10,770 bases of DNA, from positions 1-10,770 of the forward strand of contig JANWID010000015.1 in assembly GCA_025450095.1 (NCBI GenBank). The letters run 5' to 3'. The first letter of the stretch is position 1, and every line of letters begins with the position of its first letter. Below the pieces are notes generated by a model. That model made no database searches and was not told where the DNA came from. It saw only the letters and a list, made by a program, of their open reading frames with translations. Source of the stretch: Bacteroidia bacterium (GTDB lineage: Bacteria; Bacteroidota; Bacteroidia; AKYH767-A; OLB10). A program made the translations under genes and the position numbers. Positions 1 through 7,276 of this stretch are shown piece after piece.

Positions 1-995
1 AGCATTTCATCATCCTCTAAAGTAAGTGGAACTGAAAAATCATAATCCTGTAATTTGGAACCTGATGTTTCATAAGGTTTATCATAACCATATGATGCCA
101 GGAGCATCATCAGGTGCTTGAAATAAATGTCATTGGTGATACCATAGAGTAGCCGGGTTTCGAGGATCTGCCATTTCATATAACCGTTCGATACCAGCCT
201 GCCATCTCCCCTGTTATACTTCAGCCAGCTACCGGTATCATAAAACTGGAAAGATGCTTTAACGGTCCGGATAGTGGTTTCATACATCTGTTGCGTTTCC
301 GTATCGGCAGGGAATAAATTCGAATATTCATAAAGCGCTACAACGGAAAGTAAAAATCCATTTAACACTTGTCTTTCCTGCTTAGAGTTGGGATATTCCT
401 CGTACCACACATTTCCTTCGGGAGTAATATTCATGGTTCCACAAGTATGTTCCTGCGATGAGACCATGAAATTCCGGAGTTGTACAATAAGCGGCAACAC
501 ACTTGAATCTCTTGTCAGTGCATAATAACGTATCAGGACACTTATAGCTTCCGACTGAGCTAGTGCGGAATACCAGGGTGGTTTCAGATCATGGAATACA
601 ACTTCGTAAGGATATCCGGCTTTATCAGGTTCTACCAGGTCGTAGCTTGAAGTGTCTCTCAGGTACCTGACCTGGTTCATAAAAGCAACATAAAAAGTGC
701 TGTCGCCTGTTGTGGTGAATTCGTCATAGCAAAACAATGCATAATGACACGCATTAACCGGGTGTTTTTTATTATTTGTGAGATGCACTCCCTCATTATC
801 GAAAGATCTGCCTTTGTTATCATGCCACTGCTCTTTTCCAAACAGATCGGATACACAATTAAATCTTTTTATGAAAGAAAAATCAGTAGCGGGTTGAAAT
901 GGTACCCCGTCAAAATCTTTCATACTGATGAGTGAAGTATTAAGTAAAAGGCAAAGGGTACCTGTGGCAATGGCTATATAAAAAGGTTTTCGCAT
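1..995 (-). CDS. Secreted D-glucuronyl C5-epimerase-like protein (3' end beyond window)
   Basis: The reading frame is open from an ATG at 995 to the window edge (331 codons seen, no stop), so the C-terminus is missing. Residues 1-24 look like a signal peptide or membrane anchor (MRKPFYIAIATGTLCLLLNT). The rest resembles the C-terminal domain of D-glucuronyl C5-epimerases: a WYSALAQSEAIS segment, then WYEEYP at residues 197-202 followed by VLNGF, and a later SWLKYN segment. In the animal heparan sulfate enzyme the EEYP Glu/Tyr pair is part of the active site. The family epimerises GlcA to IdoA in polysaccharides. In a bacterium the substrate could be a capsular or other exported glycan, which is inferred. 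A later in-frame ATG at 923 would remove the signal peptide, so 995 is preferred. Domain assignment is from pattern recognition only; a different alpha/alpha-barrel sugar enzyme is possible. Confidence 0.7.
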   Translation of the reverse strand, partial: MRKPFYIAIATGTLCLLLNTSLISMKDFDGVPFQPATDFSFIKRFNCVSDLFGKEQWHDNKGRSFDNEGVHLTNNKKHPVNACHYALFCYDEFTTTGDSTFYVAFMNQVRYLRDTSSYDLVEPDKAGYPYEVVFHDLKPPWYSALAQSEAISVLIRYYALTRDSSVLPLIVQLRNFMVSSQEHTCGTMNITPEGNVWYEEYPNSKQERQVLNGFLLSVVALYEYSNLFPADTETQQMYETTIRTVKASFQFYDTGSWLKYNRGDGRLVSNGYMKWQILETRLLYGITNDIYFKHLMMLLASYGYDKPYETSGSKLQDYDFSVPLTLEDDEM

Positions 996-1225
996 AAAAA
1001 ATTTTTTAGTTCTGAAAGTATTGGAGCGTTTTACTATTTGAATTCAGACAGACTGATCTTTATAATACAGACCGTTAAGCATCCTGTTTCGCTGCATTTC
1101 CCGCAAATTTCCCTAAAAAACCTGTCTCATCCCCACGGTCATTTAGAATGCCGGAATTTTCAAATATAATGTAATTTATTCTGAACTTGCATCTTCATAA
1201 TGATATTTATCTGAAGGTTAAGAAA

Positions 1226-1777
1226 ATGAGCTCATATTGTATTGCGATAAACACCATGAAATCATCCGATGTTGACGTACACCGGAATTATCACGATCAC
1301 CATTATGGGTTTCCGATAAACAATGATGATGAACTTTTTTGCCGCCTGGTAATGGAAATCAACCAGGCCGGGTTAAGCTGGACCACCATACTGAAGAAAG
1401 AGACGGGGTTCCGTAAAGCCTATCACAATTTTGAAATCCGAAAAGTTAATAATTACAGGGAGAAGGATATTCAGCGTCTCCTGAATGACCCTGCAATAAT
1501 CCGGAACAGGTTAAAAATTAATGCGGCCATCGCGAATGCAAAGAGAATTATGGAACTGCAAAAAGAATACGGATCATTCGGTAATTGGCTTAATGAAAAT
1601 CATCCGCTTTCTTTAGAAGATTGGGTAAAGCTTTTTAAGAAAAATTTCAAATTTACCGGTGGTGAAATCGTGAAAGAATTCCTGGTCAGTTCCGGTTATC
1701 TGCCGGGTGCACACGATAAAACCTGTAGCATCTATAAAAAAATAATGAAAGAAAAGCCTATGTGGATGCATGTTTAG
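1226..1777 (+). CDS. tag: DNA-3-methyladenine glycosylase I
   Basis: A 183-residue base-excision repair enzyme that removes 3-methyladenine from alkylated DNA. Family landmarks are in order: MSSYC at the N-terminus, YHDHHYGFP (Tyr22, His23), EINQAGLSW (Glu44 and Trp52, matching the E. coli Tag base-binding Glu38 and Trp46), IIRNRLKI, FKFTGGEI, and GAHDKTC near the end. Cys5, His23, His163 and Cys167 match the four zinc ligands of E. coli Tag, so the zinc-snap fold should be intact. The frame is open further upstream to a TTG at 1187, but the ATG at 1226 places the N-terminal Cys as in homologues and is chosen. The gene stands alone, divergent from the epimerase-like gene and followed by a possible terminator. 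Confidence 0.95.
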   Translation: MSSYCIAINTMKSSDVDVHRNYHDHHYGFPINNDDELFCRLVMEINQAGLSWTTILKKETGFRKAYHNFEIRKVNNYREKDIQRLLNDPAIIRNRLKINAAIANAKRIMELQKEYGSFGNWLNENHPLSLEDWVKLFKKNFKFTGGEIVKEFLVSSGYLPGAHDKTCSIYKKIMKEKPMWMHV

Positions 1778-1832
1778 TATGAGAATTTTTTTAAAATAAC
1801 AGGATTTTTTTTGAACTACAACATCCCTGTGT

Positions 1833-1859
1833 CTGCATATTGCCGGTGCAGGTTTTTTT
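1833..1859 (+). terminator. Possible intrinsic terminator after tag
   Basis: Inverted repeat CTGCA (1833-1837) and TGCAG (1847-1851) with a 9-nt loop, followed by seven T at 1853-1859. It lies 55 bp after the tag stop and 34 bp before the transporter start. The stem is only 5 bp, so the call is weak. An imperfect promoter-like pair (ATTG at 1839-1842, then TAATTTG at 1862-1868) overlaps it. Confidence 0.4.
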
Positions 1860-1892
1860 AGTAATTTGCCACGCCTTGCAATACCCGGCGAT

Positions 1893-3527
1893 ATGATAAA
1901 AAAACATCCAAGAGCCCTTCCCTATCTGTTTCTTTCCGAGATGTGGGAACGTTTTGGCTTTTACCTGATGCTGGGTATTTTCTTTTTATACATGACTGAC
2001 ACCCAGAAGGGTGGTATGGCGCTCGACCGAAAGGAAGCTTCAGATATTTTCGGCACATTCATAGCGCTGGTGTATTTGACTCCATTTATCGGCGGCCTGT
2101 TAGCCGATCGAGTCCTGGGATATCGGGCATCGATAACATTCGGCGGAATCCTGATGGGTCTGGGTTATTGCGGATTATCACTGCCGGGAATGACTGCATT
2201 TTATACATCCCTGCTGATGATCATAATCGGGAATGGGTTTTTTAAGCCGAACATTTCCACCATCCTGGGCAATGTTTACAATGAACCTCAATATAAAGGG
2301 CTGAAGGATTCGGGATATAATATTTTTTATATGGGCATCAATACGGGTGCTTTTATATGCAACTTTTTCGGTGCATATCTCCGCAATGAATTCAGCTGGG
2401 GGCATGCTTTCCTCGCAGCCGGTATCGGAATGTTTGTCGGAGTTATTATTTTCTGGATCGGTGTAAAGCACTACCGGCATGCGGATGTACGAAAACCGGT
2501 AAAGCCGGAAGATATGTCGTTGAGTAGGATATTCGGAATTGTTTTGCTCCCTGCTCTCCTAGCCGGTTATATCGGATGGATCATTCCCGGGAATATATTT
2601 GGTAGTGATAGTACGGATGCATTTATTTTCGGCGCTTTGCCTGTCGCAGGTTTTTATGTTTCGTTGTTACTTCGATCGAGCCAGGAAGACCGTAAGCCCA
2701 TTGCTGCATTACTTGCAGTATTCGCTGTGGCAATTATTTTCTGGGCCATATTCAAACAAAATGGTACTGCGCTCACTACCTGGGCGGAAAGTTATACCGA
2801 TCGTGAAATACCTGGGGCTCTGGTGTCACCTGCAAAATCACTGGGAATTGTCCAGGAAGTTAAATACGTCAAAGATTCCGTACCGCTTGCTGACGAACAG
2901 TTCAGGATCTCCCGTGATGCTGCCGACAAACCGTTGAAGACATGGGAATACCCATTGTATTTTAAAAATATCCCGGAAAATGAATTACCGGGTGAGGGAA
3001 ATAAATTGAATCTTGTTTCCACAGAATTATTCCAGTCAGTAAATCCTTTATGGGTGATCGTGCTCACCCCTGTTATAGTTGCATTTTTCGGTTTCCTGAA
3101 AAAACGGAAACGCGAGCCATCCACTCCATGGAAAATATTTTATGGTTTTTTTATTACCGCTTTATCTACTCTGGTTATGGTTGGAGCAACGTATTCATGT
3201 CACAATGGAATGGAAAAAAGTTCCATGGGATGGCTCATTGCAAGCTATGGAGTAATTACCATCGGTGAGCTTTGTCTTAGCCCGATGGCTTTATCACTGG
3301 TATCCAAACTGAGTCCGCCACGCCTCACTGCGCTGATGATGGGGGGATGGTTTTTATCCACTTCCATTGGCAACAAAATGAGTGGTGTGCTTGCCAGCAT
3401 GTGGGACAACTACAATCATAAGGCGAATTTCTTTTTGGTAAATTTCGCTCTTGCCCTGATAACTGCGCTGATCATCCTGTTAATGTTGAAATGGCTGAAT
3501 AAAATTGTAAAGGAACATGGTGCATAA
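1893..3527 (+). CDS. POT/PTR2-family peptide MFS transporter (proton-dependent oligopeptide transporter)
   Basis: A 544-residue polytopic inner-membrane protein expected to import di- and tripeptides with protons. It carries the ExxERF motif in TM1 (Glu16, Glu19, Arg20), GGLLADR in the TM2-TM3 region (PTR2 signature 1), GFFKPN with the conserved Lys near residue 118, FYMGINTG near 145-152 (PTR2 signature 2), and the late GELCLSPMALSLV and MMGGWFLST segments. A hydrophilic stretch of about 80 residues follows the FWAIFKQNGTALTTWAE helix (about residues 300-380), as in some bacterial POTs with extra loops. The frame is open back to a TTG at 1866, but the ATG at 1893 gives the usual short cytoplasmic tail MIKKHPRALPYLF and is preferred. 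The 3' end overlaps the next gene by 11 bp, suggesting one transcript. Confidence 0.93.
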   Translation: MIKKHPRALPYLFLSEMWERFGFYLMLGIFFLYMTDTQKGGMALDRKEASDIFGTFIALVYLTPFIGGLLADRVLGYRASITFGGILMGLGYCGLSLPGMTAFYTSLLMIIIGNGFFKPNISTILGNVYNEPQYKGLKDSGYNIFYMGINTGAFICNFFGAYLRNEFSWGHAFLAAGIGMFVGVIIFWIGVKHYRHADVRKPVKPEDMSLSRIFGIVLLPALLAGYIGWIIPGNIFGSDSTDAFIFGALPVAGFYVSLLLRSSQEDRKPIAALLAVFAVAIIFWAIFKQNGTALTTWAESYTDREIPGALVSPAKSLGIVQEVKYVKDSVPLADEQFRISRDAADKPLKTWEYPLYFKNIPENELPGEGNKLNLVSTELFQSVNPLWVIVLTPVIVAFFGFLKKRKREPSTPWKIFYGFFITALSTLVMVGATYSCHNGMEKSSMGWLIASYGVITIGELCLSPMALSLVSKLSPPRLTALMMGGWFLSTSIGNKMSGVLASMWDNYNHKANFFLVNFALALITALIILLMLKWLNKIVKEHGA

Positions 3528-4188
3528 TAAAATTATCCGAGTATTTATTTTGTTGATCATGTACATGATTTTCACGGGATCGATGATGGTTCAGGCGCAA
3601 AGTCCTGAACGCATCAAGCTGCCCGGTGATCAGCATTTTGTTTTTTCATTGGGTGCCGGTTATGGAATTTCCAATAACCCCTGCCGTGAGTGTGCGGGTG
3701 ATCCAACCGGTGGTGTTACAGTTGCCTTTTCCCTGGGTTATAAAGTCAGTGAAAAACTGAGGATCGATTTCGGACCATCCTTCTGGATCGAGGGGAATGA
3801 CCTGTTGAATAATAATGTCGCCGACAGCGAACGTCCGAATAATAAACGGACCACAATAACTTTTGGAGCAACCTGGATGCCTTTCAGTAATTTCCCGATA
3901 ACAACCAGGATCGGTGCCGGAGCAGGTGTGCTCAATTATACTCCGGATCGCGATGTAGTAACAGCCGATGAGAAAACTTATGAAGAAACCGAAATATTTA
4001 AGGGGGTTTCCGCTGTTGCGGGATTCGGTTATGAATTAAGAATATCAAATAAGGTGAAGCTTCATCCGTGCATTAACCTCTGGTACCTGGGTATGGAATC
4101 TCAAGAATTAAATTACAAGTCCTACATTGATCCTGCAAAGCCATCACTAACCGGAGAATTCAGAATACAACTGAATTATCATTTTTGA
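3517..4188 (+). CDS. Outer-membrane beta-barrel protein
   Basis: A 223-residue exported protein with a signal peptide of about 27 residues ending VQA before Gln28. The rest is alternating amphipathic strands with many Gly and aromatic residues (FSLGAGYGI, VAFSLGYKV, TITFGATW, GVSAVAGFGYEL), ending in RIQLNYHF, a terminal aromatic typical of BAM substrates. Length and pattern fit an 8-stranded OmpA/OmpW-type barrel, but no specific family is recognised. A CxxC pair (Cys56, Cys59) sits in an early predicted extracellular loop, which is unusual for such barrels. The start codon overlaps the peptide-transporter stop (ATGGTGCATAA), so translation is probably coupled. A role linked to peptide uptake or envelope function is inference from position only. 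Confidence 0.75.
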   Translation: MVHNKIIRVFILLIMYMIFTGSMMVQAQSPERIKLPGDQHFVFSLGAGYGISNNPCRECAGDPTGGVTVAFSLGYKVSEKLRIDFGPSFWIEGNDLLNNNVADSERPNNKRTTITFGATWMPFSNFPITTRIGAGAGVLNYTPDRDVVTADEKTYEETEIFKGVSAVAGFGYELRISNKVKLHPCINLWYLGMESQELNYKSYIDPAKPSLTGEFRIQLNYHF

Positions 4189-4242
4189 AATCAGGTTATT
4201 CATGAATATTTTACCTGCTGATTTACAGGAATTTCGGAGCTG

Positions 4243-4271
4243 ATTAGGATTTTTAATTTATTTTTCCTAAT
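4243..4271. promoter_or_regulatory. AT-rich dyad upstream of small membrane protein
   Basis: ATTAGGA (4243-4249) and TCCTAAT (4265-4271) form a 7-bp perfect inverted repeat around a T-rich centre, ending 8 bp before the ATG at 4280. It could be the terminator of the barrel gene or an operator for the next gene. There is no T-tract after the second arm, so neither reading is firm. Confidence 0.25.
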
Positions 4272-4279
4272 TTTAAAAT

Positions 4280-4528
4280 ATGCCAGCTACTGCTTCCAAT
4301 TCGCTTTTTGTACTCAAACTAATCGGGTCGCTCTTCAGCATTATTACAGTGCTGATGGCAGGTATAATTATTTACCTGCTAACATCAACCGGTATTCCTG
4401 ATAAAGGCACCGAGTTTAAAGGCTTTGTTGTTTCAGCAGGTATACTGGCTTTTTCAACAGCAACCATTGCTTTTTTTGTTTGGTGGATTATATCGAACCG
4501 CAAAAGGTTTTTTAACGGGGAACAATAA
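4280..4528 (+). CDS. Small two-helix membrane protein of unknown function
   Basis: An 82-residue protein I do not recognise. Two hydrophobic segments are clear, at about residues 10-34 (KLIGSLFSIITVLMAGIIIY) and 48-70 (FVVSAGILAFSTATIAFFVW). A short polar loop (STGIPDKGTEFKG) separates them, and a basic tail SNRKRFF follows the second helix. By the positive-inside rule the basic tail should be cytoplasmic, making this a hairpin with both ends inside. The ATG at 4280 follows an AT-rich 91-bp gap containing a dyad. The stop is 26 bp from a long palindromic element shared with the convergent permease gene. It is probably real because hydrophobicity is consistently organised, but no function can be given. 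Confidence 0.6.
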   Translation: MPATASNSLFVLKLIGSLFSIITVLMAGIIIYLLTSTGIPDKGTEFKGFVVSAGILAFSTATIAFFVWWIISNRKRFFNGEQ

Positions 4529-4554
4529 AGTGAAAATCTGAAGTAGAAACAACC

Positions 4555-4681
4555 GGGAATCTCTAAAAATCGCTTAGACAAGGCTTGCGAATTTTTTAAA
4601 ACCGCTGTCCCGACGAAATGTCGGGATGAGGATTTTAAAAAAATCGCATAACGCAGTATAAGTAGGTTTTTAGAGATTCCC
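4555..4681. repeat. 127-bp palindromic element (MITE/REP-like), possible bidirectional terminator
   Basis: GGGAATCTCTAAAAA at 4555-4569 is matched by its exact reverse complement at 4667-4681. The symmetry continues imperfectly inward: GCGAATTTTTTAAAACC near 4587-4603 faces GGATTTTAAAAAAATCGC near 4630-4647. The centre is a hairpin TCCCGAC (4608-4614), loop GAAAT, GTCGGGA (4620-4626). The whole element can fold as one long hairpin with internal mismatches. It fills the convergent gap between two stop codons, ending 2 bp before the permease stop, and could terminate transcription both ways. The design suggests a dispersed palindromic repeat, but only one copy is in this window. Confidence 0.8.
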
Positions 4682-4683
4682 AA

Positions 4684-5724
4684 TTATTTTCCCATCATCT
4701 TTGAGAGTGGTTCCCACCCTTCCATCCTATCGGCGATGAGTTTGAGAATGGCTGCAAAAGGAATAAAAAGGATCATGCCGGCAGCGCCCCATAAAATTCC
4801 TCCAATTACGATAACAATTAATGTGACCAGTGTATTCAGATTTAATTTCTGACCTACAGCCCAGGGGAAAAGCACATTGGCTTCAAGATATTGTACAAAA
4901 GTGAAAATCGCGATTACACCCAACGGATACCAGAAAGAATTATAAGTGATCCAGGCGTATGATATCGGCAAGAGTGCAGCAACGATAATTCCGATATATG
5001 GAATGAATGTCATTATAGCCGTTAAAAAACCAAACAGGAATGCATGTGGAACACCTAACAACAGCAACCCAACTGAATTCAGAATACCAACTACGAGATA
5101 CACCAGTGCCATTCCTTTAATAAAATCATAATAGGTTTTAATGGAAAGCGCAATTACGTCTGCGATTTTACCACGTTGCCTCCTGGTAAAAAAACTGTAT
5201 AACACTTCAACCAACAGGTGACGGTAATACAGAATCAGGAAGGCATAAACCGGGATCAATACCAACATCACCAGGTTCACCATCATGGATTGAATGGTGG
5301 TTTCGATTAAATCAAATGAGGAGTTTGCCGATTTATTCAATAACATGGCCGACCATGTTTCCACCTGGTCTTCTGAAAAGCCCATTTCAGAAGTGAAAAA
5401 TGATTTTATGTTTTGAACCAGTGTAGCTATTTTTTCACGGATTGCAGGCCATTCCTGGATGAACTTTAAAAACTGCCGGTACGCCAGGTAGAACATTCCC
5501 GAAAAAAAAACAGTAACAGCGAAAAGGCCAATGAATATTGCAACCACTCTACCAATGCCCCGACGTTCCATGTTGCTGCATACCGGCTGAAGTACGAAGC
5601 TTATGAAGAGTGCAAAACTAAGCGGGATAAATAATGGCTTACCCACATACAGGATCACACCTGCTAAAACAATAATTCCGAGAAACCTGAAAATATACTG
5701 CATCCGGTCGGTATGGTTCTCCAT
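4684..5724 (-). CDS. AI-2E family transporter (PerM/YdiK-like permease)
   Basis: A 346-residue inner-membrane protein of the AI-2E transporter family, a broad group with members linked to autoinducer-2 export, Na+/H+ antiport or unknown substrates. It has the family layout: two N-terminal helices (about 12-50), a third near 60-80, a soluble amphipathic region about 83-145 (KFIQEWPAIREKIATLVQNI), and then a C-terminal helix block. That block contains FIPYIGIIVAALLPI and the conserved ending LNTLVTLIVIVIGGILWG followed by GMILFIPFAAILKLI. Length matches the family. The ATG at 5724 is used; an ATG seven codons later is possible. It is transcribed alone, divergent from the CoA-transferase pseudogene. 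The substrate cannot be judged from sequence. Confidence 0.9.
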   Translation of the reverse strand: MENHTDRMQYIFRFLGIIVLAGVILYVGKPLFIPLSFALFISFVLQPVCSNMERRGIGRVVAIFIGLFAVTVFFSGMFYLAYRQFLKFIQEWPAIREKIATLVQNIKSFFTSEMGFSEDQVETWSAMLLNKSANSSFDLIETTIQSMMVNLVMLVLIPVYAFLILYYRHLLVEVLYSFFTRRQRGKIADVIALSIKTYYDFIKGMALVYLVVGILNSVGLLLLGVPHAFLFGFLTAIMTFIPYIGIIVAALLPISYAWITYNSFWYPLGVIAIFTFVQYLEANVLFPWAVGQKLNLNTLVTLIVIVIGGILWGAAGMILFIPFAAILKLIADRMEGWEPLSKMMGK

Positions 5725-5818
5725 AAAAAAAATTATTACTTTTTTCTGTTATCCAGGTTTATGCAATATCAAAATAAAAATTAAATAAATCAACTACATC
5801 CTTCCTGATTTTTAGAGA

Positions 5819-5826
5819 TATATTTG
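5819..5826 (+). promoter_or_regulatory. -7 promoter element upstream of CoA-transferase
   Basis: TATATTTG is a perfect match to the Bacteroidota TAnnTTTG -7 element, 55 bp before the ATG at 5882. No convincing -33 TTTG lies 18-20 bp upstream, so the promoter may be weak or activator-dependent, or the match may be chance in AT-rich sequence. Confidence 0.4.
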
Positions 5827-5881
5827 ATAAAATTGTAAAAGGAAATTGAAATCAGCATTAACATAAAACATTTAATAAATA

Positions 5882-7165
5882 ATGGCTAACGAATTACCCC
5901 GGTATGTTTCTGCACCGGAAGCATTGAAATTGATCGGGCCAGGAGAACGCATTTTCATTCATGGCAGTGCCGCCACACCGGTGTTTATGGTGGATGAGCT
6001 GGCAAACATGGCTGGTAATTTTAAGTATAATGAAGTGGTTTCCATCAGCGTGATGGGGGATTTCAAAATTGCATCACCGGAATATGCATCATAATTTAAA
6101 ATAAATTCATTGTTTGTTTCAGCACCGGTACGGTCTGCTATCAAAGAAGGTCGTGCCGATTACGTACCGGTATTCCTAAGCGATATTCCGGATCTTGTCC
6201 GGAATGGCATTCTACCACTGGATGTAGCTATAGTCCAGGTTTCAGTTCCTGATGCTCATGGATATGTTTCATTGGGCACTTCGGTGGATATTGCCAGGGC
6301 TGCTGTCGACAATGCGATCCGGGTAATCGCCCAGGTTAATCCGCAAATGCCCCGGACTCACGGTGACGGAATGATCCATATCAAAAAATTTAATGCAATG
6401 GTGTTTCATGATGCTCCCATCCAGGAAAGTATTGGCAAAGCACCAGGAGAAATTGAATCAGCTATCGGAAAAAATATCGCGGAATTGATCGACGACCGAA
6501 GCACCCTTCAAATGGGCATCGGCACAATCCCCGACGCAGTGCTTCTGATGCTATCTAACCATAAGGACCTCGGCATTCATACCGAAATGTTTTCGGATGG
6601 AATTATACAGCTTCTCGAAATAGGAGTCATCACAAATAAGTATAAGAAAAAACATCCCGGAAGAACTGTAACCGGATTCTGCACCGGATCCAGGAAATTG
6701 TATGATTATGTTCATGACAATCCCTCCTTCGCATTCCTGGATATCGATTATGTAAATGATACGCATGTCATCCGTCAGAATCCCAAAGTAACTGCAATTA
6801 ACAGTTGCATCGAAATCGATTTCACTGGCCAGGTATGTTCCGATTCCATTGGAACCAGTCAGTTTTCAGGAGTTGGCGGACAAATGGACTTCATGCGGGG
6901 AGCCGCGTTATCGGAAGGTGGTAAGCCCATTATTGCATTACCTTCCCGCACCGCGAAAGGAGTTCCCAGGATTGTGCCTATGCTCAAACCGGGAGCGGGC
7001 GTGGTAACGACCCGGGCACATGTGCATTACGTGGTAACTGAATACGGTATCGCAAATCTTTTCGGAAAAAATTTAAGACAACGTGCCAACGCGCTCATTG
7101 CAATAGCCCATCCCGACGACAGGGAAGAACTCTCCCGTTGCGCCTTTGACCGGTTTAAATGCTGA
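5882..7165 (+). pseudogene. 4-hydroxybutyrate/acetyl-CoA CoA-transferase interrupted by in-frame TAA at codon 71
   Basis: Read through, this is a full-length class I CoA-transferase/acetyl-CoA hydrolase (about 427 residues), which moves CoA between acyl-CoA and a carboxylate such as acetate. The frame begins MANELPRYVSAPEALKLI and contains IFIHGSAATP. It hits TAA at 6092-6094, then continues in the same phase as FKINSLFVSAPVRSAIKEGRADYVPVF, the normal continuation of the family. Later landmarks are intact: TLQMGIGTIPDAV, GIHTEMFSDG (Glu235, matching the catalytic Glu of clostridial 4HB-CoA-transferase), GVGGQMDFMRGA, and IALPSRT. The natural C-terminus ALIAIAHPDDREEL is followed by TGA. No frameshift is needed, only one codon. 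Nonsense mutation, sequencing error or readthrough all fit. A restart after the stop would lose the N-terminal 70 residues and has no good start codon. Tryptophanase follows 111 bp later on the same strand. Confidence 0.8.
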
Positions 7166-7201
7166 CCTGGAATAAAACCGGCATCTCCCCTGCTATATAA
7201 A

Positions 7202-7221
7202 TACATGATTTGAGTCATGTA
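7202..7221. promoter_or_regulatory. Dyad between CoA-transferase and tryptophanase genes
   Basis: TACATGA (7202-7208) and TCATGTA (7215-7221) form a 7-bp perfect inverted repeat with a TTTGAG spacer, 56 bp before the tryptophanase ATG. The spacer holds a possible -33 TTTG (7209-7212), and TAAGTTG at 7233-7239, one base short of TAnnTTTG, lies 20 bp on. This could be an operator over a weak promoter. The regulator is unknown. Confidence 0.35.
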
Positions 7222-7276
7222 CCGGTAAAATATAAGTTGCCAATTTTGCACCAATACATGTAAACAGAAATCAACG

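Noticed and set aside
744..935. 63-codon plus-strand ORF
   Set aside because: It is a shadow of the minus-strand epimerase-like gene, with no family resemblance.
1053..1110. Promoter matches in the divergent gap between the epimerase-like gene and tag
   Set aside because: Only imperfect TAnnTTTG-like strings were found (for example GAAATTTG on the minus strand), without a matching -33 box.
1187..1225. N-terminal extension of tag from TTG 1187
   Set aside because: The extra 13 residues are not part of the family, and the ATG at 1226 gives the normal MSSYC opening.
6110..7165. A separate gene starting at TTG 6110 after the stop
   Set aside because: The downstream part is in the same phase as the upstream 70 codons and is the direct family continuation. 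TTG has no supporting ribosome site, and a protein without its N-terminus would not be a complete CoA-transferase.
7166..7276. A tnaC-like leader peptide upstream of tryptophanase
   Set aside because: The ATGs in the gap open only one- to three-codon frames, and none encodes a Trp-containing leader.
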